Of a stretch of DNA of 26,440 nucleotides, positions 19,401 through 26,440 are shown piece after piece (positions within the stretch are counted from its first letter, which is position 1; each line of letters starts with the position of its first letter). The notes below the pieces were generated by a model. It was not told the origin of the DNA and did not search any database. It was given only the letters and a program-made list of their open reading frames with translations. Made by a program: the position numbers and the translations under genes. The DNA comes from Mucidula mucida. Taxonomy: Eukaryota > Basidiomycota > Agaricomycetes > Agaricales > Physalacriaceae. The stretch covers positions 1-26,440 of the forward strand of contig JADNYV010000471.1 in the NCBI GenBank assembly GCA_015501055.1, read 5' to 3'.

Positions 19401-19962
19401 GGCGAAACGCTCAAGTTCACTTTTGTGGGCGGTTCAGAGTCTCATCTGTTAGCTTCGGAAATAAGTGGCGCAGGCATAGGCGTCATCTTGATTCCATCTC
19501 GTCCGTTCCCTGTAACATGGGAAGGAAGGCTATTGTATGCCCAAAGCGTTCTTCTTTGTTATTCGGCTTACTGTCTTCCTTTAGCATGCCTGGCCCCCCA
19601 CTTTCGCCTGACACGATTATAGGACATACCTGCTCACGCTCACATCACCGGATTGGTGTTAAGGAACAATCGAGTGCGAGGAATGCAAGGTTTGATGTCG
19701 GTTGGGTCAGTTCTCCTCCATTCGTTCACCGCAGCTGAGCTGACCGGTGTTGGTGTTGTATTGTATAGGCTGCACTTAGCGCTTTCGCAGGATTGTCCAA
19801 AACTGACGCGTTGGCGCTGGCGACGACGAATCTCAGCAGCTTTTGGGTATTGCCAGTCCGAGTGAAGATCTTGTTGCCTCGAAGGCGGGTTCTTTGTTGG
19901 ACGTTGAGGCCAAGGTCGTGGGTGTCATTTCCCCGAGGAAAGGCGTTGTGGATCTGTTTTGA
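16485..19962 (+). CDS. Membrane-anchored amidohydrolase, with a one-base frameshift in the last exon
   Basis: Fourteen exons: 16485-16933, 16986-17324, 17377-17399, 17456-17649, 17700-17747, 17800-17887, 17949-18067, 18116-18269, 18322-18739, 18797-18970, 19022-19265, 19314-19534, 19585-19705 and 19769-19962 (928 aa if the frameshift is ignored). Residues 23-41 form an N-terminal signal anchor. Metal-dependent amidohydrolase marks follow: NATIWTGG, SPGIFDLHSHMG with the HxH metal pair (H155, H157), GVTTGVILPGSA, IHNHCYEA, FHHAHEAY, MKSDHP with a candidate Asp ligand, GLDHRVGFI, TGYDADVVIWDSHPL, then a second half-barrel-like region (SPGLISFGSPLG, AYRAGVTTGV, ARNARFDVGW, DALALATTNL). The substrate is unknown; relatives are annotated as imidazolonepropionase-like. 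In exon 14 the frame breaks at the T run 19841-19844: one extra base would continue into LGIASPSEDLVA and end at 19962, while the literal frame runs to a stop at 20008. Exon 3 is a 23-nt micro-exon. Confidence 0.82.
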
Positions 19963-20069
19963 GAATGATACACGTATACGAAGGATCTGTGGAGTTGACG
20001 TTAATTGACATGGAGAATGCATGAAAACTTCTTAATCACACACGCACATGGACTGAGTGTTTGAGACGA

Positions 20070-21318
20070 ATGGCAATGCGGCGTTCTCGATGTTTATCAT
20101 GCCATCAGTTCTTTCACTTTCTACTCTCATTGTTCGCGTCTCGATCATACGATGAGAACAAGCCTCCTCCACTTCCACTGGAGATTACTGACTCGGTCAT
20201 CGACGAAGTGGATCAGTATCGCGACGTTCATGCGAGAGTCGTCACTCTTTCTTCGTGCGCGCTCGTGTGCAGGCAATGGCGGATCCGGGCGCGTCGGTGT
20301 CTATTCGACGTGGTCGCGTTCAACACCGGTCAACAGAGGCGGATGGACGCGTTCAGGAACTGCTCTGTTTCCTCATTGCACTATCCTGTCGTCTGTCCGC
20401 TTGATCCAGGCCGAGCTGAAGGGGAGAGAGTTTTCGCTTCCGTGGATCTTGTCGGAACTCTCTGTTCTCCGTGATCTCACGACGCTCGACCTGTCCGCCA
20501 CGAGTTTCCGAGAAGTGTCACCGGATTCAGAATGTTTTGCCAATTATCGCTCGTTGACAACCTTGGTTCTTACTGCGTGTACGTTTTCGACTTGTCGCGA
20601 CGCAGCTGGAATTATCGGGGGGTGTTGGATTGGAGTACCTCGCGATGGTATCTTGTACGCTAGGAGATGAGAGTTCCCATGCTGATAGGCCTAACACGCC
20701 TCTTGTTTCTCCTCCTCCGAGATTGAAACATTTGGTATTTGAGAATAGCGAGCCCAAGCGAAAATTCCTTGCCTGGCTCTGCACAGGCGAATCCTCTCTC
20801 ACAGATATGAGGATACGGGGTACAAAATCTGGAGATATTTCCATCATCAACGCTTTGGCGCGCCACGCTGGTCTAAAGTTCTCCATCTCACCATTGGCTT
20901 GGACCAAGTTCAAACGCAGGTAACGTACGCTAGTTCGTCGTTGATTGCCATTTTATATTCTGACCAGATGCTATTCTGGGCTCTGAAGAACTACGCCTGC
21001 ATACCTGCACATCTATGTGTTCTCTCACGTTGGAAACGTCCCCCGCGCGCGGCACACGCTGTTACATTCCTTGCGCGCATGAAATGGCCGCACGCGGAAG
21101 AGCTCACGCTTGCCTTTGGGGGTGTCGATAATTCCTCGAACAGGATCGGTTTCTTTCCGTGGATGCATTTGGCGGTGGTACTGGAGCAGTCCAGTTTTGG
21201 GGGGTTGGAGAGGCTCAGCATTGCGGGGTTGTGTCCGCCGGGTGAGATGCTGGTTGTTGAGGAGGCGCTGAAGAGGTTGAGGACGAGGAGGAGACCATTG
21301 GAGATTGTCTGGATTTAA
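20070..21318 (+). pseudogene. F-box / leucine-rich-type protein, broken by three frameshifts
   Basis: The ATG at 20070 opens a frame with an F-box: PPLPLEITDSVIDEVDQY ... TLSSCALVCRQWRIRARRCLF, typical of agaric F-box proteins. The homologous text then hops frames three times. Near 20348-20366 it moves to FPHCTILSSVRLIQAEL, followed by LPWILSELSVLRDLTTLDL. At the G run 20617-20622 it moves to GGVGLEYLAMVSCTL. Near 20866-20875 it moves to SKVLHLTIGLDQVQTQ. A normal 48-nt GT-AG intron (20920-20967) then leads to the C-terminal part (WPHAEELTLAF ... RPLEIVWI) ending at 21318. Each hop is worth one base. The intact splice site and otherwise stop-free segments argue for either very recent decay or indel errors in homopolymers. 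An intact copy would be about 400 aa and act as a Skp1-binding receptor (inference). Confidence 0.65.
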
Positions 21319-21330
21319 ACGGTAGAGATC

Positions 21331-21373
21331 ACCGGCAGGCCGGAGAACGCCGAAAGGCGTGACCGCCGGCAGG
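21331..21373 (+). other. GC-rich hairpin with GAAA tetraloop
   Basis: An inner stem ACGCC/GGCGT (21347-21351 with 21356-21360) closes a GAAA loop. An outer stem GCCGG/CCGGC (21339-21343 with 21366-21370) stacks around a small internal loop. CCGGCAGG occurs twice in direct orientation (from 21332 and 21366), so an alternative fold is possible. It starts 13 nt after the F-box stop codon, in its presumed 3' UTR. It could be a structured RNA element, a 3'-end signal or a remnant of a small inverted-repeat element. Confidence 0.4.
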
Positions 21374-21552
21374 ATTCCATTTGGAGAAATTTCAACTTGG
21401 TTTCCACAACGACCTTTGCACGATCTTCACGACTTGCATCATCCCGCTCTCCTCATCATCTCCCCGTCTGTATGCCGAAACCCTGAAGTCTCCCTTGAAT
21501 CGTATAACTGTCACTCTTTAAACCCTCTGTTGTAACCTTGGCTTTACAACCC

Positions 21553-22498
21553 ATGCACTCTTTTATGGCCCTGGCTTTGGCGTTATTCTCCCTGCAGAGC
21601 ATTCTCTGTGTACAAGCTGCCTTATACGTGCGCTGCGCCCTTCAACTTCTATTCGGAGCCAATACTGACTTGTTTTTCTGCAGGTGATTGTGCCGGCCTC
21701 CGGTTCAACATGTCATGGTGGCGAGGAATGCACAGTACAATGGCTTGACAACGGAGAGGCGCCTCTTTTAGCGTCTTTTGGTGTTTGCTCGGTCGGTCTC
21801 TATACTGGAGATAACGTGCGTCTTCCGGAGCGCTATCCCCAAAATCTTGTCTTAATCCACGCTTTAGCAACTCGTGCAAACGATAGAACCACTTGATGTC
21901 TCCGCCAGCCACTCCCTCACCTTCACGCCTATCCCAGAGGCGGGTCCTACCTCGGATACCTAGTCTGTCTCTCTCTTATTCTCATCGCGGGGCAAGCTGA
22001 CCGGGCCTCTAGCTACATCTCCTTCATCTCAGTGGATAACGCGACAGTCAGAGCATACTCGCCTTATTTCCAGTCAGTGTCCTCCAACTATCAGGCCAAT
22101 ATCCCTAATACCTCCACAGACTCGACCAAATGTCTGGCTCCTTCTCATCGCCGTTGGACTCGGCCACAGCGAGCATCCCCGTCCCATCCGCCACATCGAC
22201 ATCGGACAACACGGACACCACCTTGGCTACGATCACGGTCGGAACATTGGCAACTGTTCTCCCATCCATCTCAACTCTGAGCGCGACGACACCTCTGTCG
22301 ACATTCTCACCACCCTCATCGTCAACTTCGAGGTTGACGACATCCGTGTCCCGCTCATCCACTTCAAGAGGAAGTTCTACTGCCAGCGGTGCAGCACCCT
22401 CAGAGTCATCCAACAGTGCTTCCTCACGGACTAATACTTTGTCGCCTACAACTATAGGTGTCCTCTCGTTTTGTTTACTCGTCGTTAGTTTGTTCTAG
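21553..22498 (+). CDS. Kre9/Knh1-like GPI-anchored cell-surface protein
   Basis: Five exons join in frame: 21553-21627, 21684-21815, 21868-21962, 22013-22072 and 22120-22498 (246 aa; introns 47-56 nt). Exon 1 encodes a signal peptide (MHSFMALALALFSLQSILC). The Kre9-like domain reads VIVPASGSTCHGGEECTVQW, SVGLYTGDN, QTIEPLDVSASHSLTFTP, YYISFISVDN, then MSGSFSSPLDSA. A long Ser/Thr-rich stalk follows and the protein ends in a hydrophobic tail (TIGVLSFCLLVVSLF) with no basic residues, the form of a GPI signal. Unlike the relative at 1560-2439 this copy is intact. It has extra Cys residues (CHGGEEC) that may form a disulfide loop. Intron positions match those of the other copy. A TTTAAA about 31 nt upstream of the ATG could be the TATA element. 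The 3' end converges on the recyclin-like gene with 259 nt between stops. Confidence 0.82.
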
Positions 22499-22757
22499 GG
22501 ACACTCCCCCGCGACCTCATTTTGCTATCTTTCTTGTTTTGCGCCACCTTTCCATCTGTATCATTACGCTTATACCACTTGTTCTCGTCAGCCGTGGTGC
22601 TCAATCAGCTCCTTCAAAGCAACTGACCTATCAGCATTTGTTACCCACGCAAAGGTCGCATTCCGCAGTCGTACATAGATAGCCCTTCAATTCTAGAATT
22701 GTGGCGTGAACCAACTTCCGTTGTTGTATCCAAACTTTTAGTCATTAGCCCGTCCTG

Positions 22758-25700
22758 TTAGCATATTATACAGTCCTCTTTGAAGCTTAGATTATACATC
22801 GTCTTGTCCACCGTCTTCTCAATCTTCTTCCAATCCGACCGGCGCTGGATGAATTCATAGATATCCTGTATCCATGTCAACTATGGATAGATTTCTTTTA
22901 AACACAACAATACACACCTCAGGCCGGTACGCACCACCATACCGCGTTACATCCCGAACGATCTGCGCCAAATCCTTCGCATCCTCAACGACATACACAT
23001 GCCCCAGCATCTTCAAATGCGAGAAATCCGCAGCTATTGTCGGCACCTTCAATGACGAAATGAACGCATAGTACGCATTCAAATCAGCGATGACCTGGAA
23101 TCCGCCATTGAGCGAGATGATTTGGCGCTTGATGTGCTTCTGAAGGATCCTAGCAAAGCGCCGAATGAGCAGCAAGTCCCCAAGTCCCGGAGGTATATGA
23201 CGTACCCAATCAGCCGTATACCGACTTCCTGATGGAAAACCTCCAGCACTTCTCGACTCGTGCTGCCCTTCAGCAGCTTACAATGCATCTCTAAACACTT
23301 GATCGCCTCTGTGCACCCTTTCGTCGGACCGAGCTCCATGGCGGCGTCCTCCGGCGGGTAATACTCTCGTGGTTTCGTCAACGTTATGATGATGTGTTCC
23401 ACCTGAAAAGCAGACCTCAAATCAGCCACGATCTTTGCAAAGACTGGTAGCAACGTACTTGATTCATCAACACCTCAGTCCCAGCATTCAACCCGCCTGC
23501 AACTGATTCATCCAAAGCGTTCTCGAAGCGCTTCTTTTCTCGCACAACAGCGTTCAGGAAATCAGTCCGGTCGATGTGTGGTGCCTGCAACTTTATGAGT
23601 GGAGGACAGAGTAGGCATTTACAATAGATCACACCAGCTCTTTATCGAAATAGACTTGCACCATGGATTGGATGGTGTCACCAATATGCACCAACTCAAG
23701 AACTGCAAAAGCGGAGCGACACTCGTCGTCTCCTCGTGCAGCAGGTTTGTATGCCATCATTTGTTCGGTGGCGCTGTGAAAAAATGTGAGCGAGACAAGT
23801 GATAGCGAGGTATGTTAACGTACGCGCCGAATCCTTTCGATACATGACGTTCGCCCAGCGCTTGCAGCAACAGGATAAACACTTCTTCGATGGTGTCTCG
23901 AACCCGGTGACCATAGTGCCCTGGATAACCGGCAAACGTTTCAACACGCTTCAATCCTTCTCGATCAGCATGAATGAGTTCCAAAGCGACATCAAGAGAT
24001 AACAACAAATCCATCTGGTTGACACCCGAGCTGGCAGTCAATGGCGTGATGGTAGCACTTTTCGATGTGCTGATAGACGTCGCAGAGGCGGGCGGAACAT
24101 CTTCAGCTAGAAGCACATCAACAACCCAGTTGCAAGTGTGCGTGAGATTCCAAACCTTGATCTAAATCCAGCTGTGGTTTCTCTTTCTCTACTAACGTTT
24201 CATCATCGTCAAGATCTGCATTGTCGAATAACATCTCGCCGTCTCCTTCTAGCTTTTTGGAATAACCATTCCCCATTGCAGACGCATTACCAGCCCATCG
24301 TTGCGGATTGAGCATAGCGATACCTTGAGCAGCCGCAGTACCACCTGTGATGATAGCCCCACCAACAGCATTAACAGTCCGAGGGACAATCGTGACGGGC
24401 AGAAGCAAAACATCTGTGAATGAAGCCAATAAATTTCTCTTGACCTGCGCAGGATTATGCGAGCCCAAGAAGCGAGCGGTATTTGACGGAGCCGACGAAG
24501 CCAGTCTCTCTGCATGCTGCGAAGAATTGTAAGCGTCGGTGTTTACGCAGTAAGAAGACATTACCTGACGATCCCACCCTCTGCATACAACGTCGAGGGA
24601 TTGTTTGACGGATTCCACTTCCTCGTCTAGATATTCATCCATGTTGACTTCGAACATCTGATATCTATGCAAAGGCCGCGTTAAAACAAAGCGTAACAAA
24701 AAAGCACAGATAATTCCTAACACGACATCCTCAGCTTTCGTTTGGGTCAAGCTGTAATCCGGGTTGGCTTTAGCGGCTTCGAGGATAGCGTCCACCATTT
24801 TCCAAGCCTCCTTGAATGTGGCGGCTGCGGCTCTCAAGTATATATCGTTTGATATTTCTCGTGCTCGTGTAAGAAGCGACGTGATGTATTCTCCGACCTT
24901 GGAAGATCTAAGAGTGAGTGGGAACTCAAGTGAAGAGACGTACCACTTCCGTCGCAACACGATCGGCAAAGGATATCAAGACATCCGCTGCTGGTGGAAA
25001 TACGCGAACGGCGCGCGAGCCGTGCTCCGTTACAGCACCGATGACTGCTTTCATGAACTCGTCCATGGCATCAAACTCAAGATTATCACCCTTCCTACGT
25101 ATGATTCGATACCTTTCGCAGGGAGAATAGTAAACACTCACGTAAAGTTATCAAGGGGATTCCATTTCTCCTGTACATAGAAGATCTCGCGCTTCTCTGC
25201 CCAAACCTTGCCCATTTCCCAATCGCCTCGTCTGTCCCAAATCTCCCAACTGGATGATGCTGCATCTCTCATTCCTGATTCATTCGATTTTCCGTCGGCC
25301 AAATCGAACGCAGCGAGAAGATTAGCGTCAAAGCGGTCCATCGCCGCTCTTAAAGATGCGGCCATAGTCTGCCATTCTCGTATAGGCTGCACGAATGCGG
25401 AGAGGTATAGGGATAATAAACGCAGAGTCTTTGCTTCCTCTCTAGGTGTCTGCGCTACAAAGTCCGAGAGACTGTTTAGAACGGCATGTGGTGGGGAAGA
25501 TAGGATCTGGGTGAGGGGTTTGAGTAGGCGATGGGCGCGCATAAACCGTGTCCGGAAGGAGGCATCAACGAACGGCATCCCTGGCGTTTTGGGTGATATT
25601 GAGAGACCGTCGAATGCGCCTACAAAGTCGCCCATCTCTGCTGGAGGCGGGCTGAGGACGTCGACGGAGGCAAAATCACCAAAGTCATCGTCGACTGGGA

Positions 25701-26052
25701 TTGTTGGTGGGGCGGCTGCGCGTGATGCAGCAGCTTGTCCTTTTGATTTCGCATCCAAGTCGTCGAGCACCGAAGTGAGAGCGTGTTGGTCAACACATAG
25801 CGCTTTCCATCGTTGTTCCCAGATGGATTCGTCTCGACACAGCGCAGCAGTCGCTCTAGCGCATCGGCCATATGCCGGAATGTCCGGAATGGGGAGGTAG
25901 GAAAGGACGAGGAGATGCAGATCCGTTGGAAGAAGGCCGACAAGCGGCGACCCCGCAGGTTTAGGCGCCGGGCCGCGCGAGAGTAATCGGGCACCAGTGG
26001 ACGTCGCCGACGCATACAGCTTGACTGGCTCCAATGTCGCAAACTTGTCCAT
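22758..26052 (-). CDS. RCY1: Recyclin-1-like F-box/Sec10 protein with C-terminal CAAX box
   Basis: Eleven exons join in frame: 26052-25142, 25094-24944, 24897-24722, 24664-24565, 24516-24156, 24106-23824, 23773-23635, 23584-23459, 23402-23206, 23149-22918 and 22865-22758 (927 aa; introns 46-57 nt). Residues about 38-84 are an F-box (LVGLLPTDLHLLVLSYLP ... DESIWEQRWKAL). The remainder is a long helical Sec10-like region: DEFMKAVIGAVTEHG, VGEYITSLLTRAREIS, YQMFEVNMDEYLDEEVESV, QMDLLLSLDVALELIHAD, FDKELAPHIDRTDF, LNGGFQVIADLNAYYAFI, and DIYEFIQRRSDWKKIEKTV. The protein ends CIIC, a CAAX prenylation motif. In yeast, Rcy1 binds Skp1 and acts in endocytic recycling of plasma-membrane proteins such as Snc1; its length is 840 aa. 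The same role is inferred here from shared domains and the CAAX end. A low-complexity GDFASVDVLSPPPAEM stretch sits in exon 1. Confidence 0.88.
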
Positions 26053-26440
26053 GTTGATGGAAATTACAAGGGATTATGAGAATATTAGCATGGAAACGGT
26101 AGTCGTCGTTGAGAACAAGTCCGACGCTGTCCTCGCCGTTTACGGATGACCCTGGTAATCACGATCTCCTTGATGACCAACACTCAAAAAGGAAACTCCA
26201 TTGTCCAAGCTCCTTGTCGTTGACTGTTGAACGTTGAATAACCATGGACATTGAGAAAGTCTCTCCTCAAGTTAAAACATTCCATTCTTTTCGATGGGCC
26301 TCAGAACGATGAATTGCTTTCAATCAAACAATCTTAAGCGCCCGACATTGTCGATTCCATTGTTAGTTCGGGCTACGGCCACGACTGGCGAGGGTACAAG
26401 TTTAGATCAAAGTTCGCAATCGAAATTGTAATTCTGACTC
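26053..26440. other. Intergenic, no gene seen
   Basis: This is the upstream region of the recyclin-like gene up to the window edge. No reading frame, TATA consensus or RNA gene was recognised in it. Confidence 0.5.

Noticed and set aside
25208..25900. 230-codon plus-strand open frame
   Set aside because: It is the antisense shadow of recyclin-like exon 1, with no motif of its own, whereas the minus strand shows an F-box and correct splicing.

Overview
The window is nuclear DNA from a filamentous basidiomycete, most likely an agaric-type mushroom. This rests on dense short introns (mostly 45-63 nt, GT-AG, GTANGT-like donors), exons of 17 to a few hundred nt, and protein families typical of Agaricomycetes: small Kre9-like GPI proteins, DDTDP-type single-pass membrane proteins, MYND-finger proteins and F-box proteins. 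All models below were built by hand from reading frames, splice signals and remembered family motifs. No database was searched.

Layout, left to right: a protoglobin (29-1033, minus); a Kre9-like GPI-anchored protein with one in-frame TAG (1560-2439, minus); a NAPE-PLD-type phospholipase D (3129-4562, minus); a single-pass membrane protein (5494-6425, plus); a single-exon MYND-finger protein (6459-8294, minus); a 5'-truncated non-LTR retrotransposon with an intron-like interruption in its reverse transcriptase (about 8530-10405, plus); an F-box/WD40 protein (11165-13376, plus) converging on a Kelch protein of the Kel3/KLHDC4 type with 14 exons and one GC-AG intron (13546-16332, minus); a large membrane-anchored amidohydrolase diverging from the Kelch gene and carrying a one-base frameshift near its end (16485-19962, plus); a broken F-box/leucine-rich-type gene (20070-21318, plus) followed by a GC-rich hairpin; a second Kre9-like GPI protein (21553-22498, plus); and a recyclin-1-like F-box/Sec10 protein ending in a CAAX box (22758-26052, minus).

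There is no operon-like organisation and no single pathway. Loose themes are membrane and cell-surface biology (two GPI proteins, one single-pass protein, an N-acyl-phosphatidylethanolamine hydrolase, a membrane trafficking factor) and three F-box genes in 15 kb. I found no convincing new multi-gene system. The points most worth a second look are the intron-like insert in the retrotransposon, the 17-nt micro-exon that supplies the catalytic HxHxDH of the NAPE-PLD-like enzyme, the GC-AG intron, the twin CPVSG motifs of the protoglobin, and a set of lesions (one TAG, four frameshifts) that are either recent gene decay or base-calling errors.
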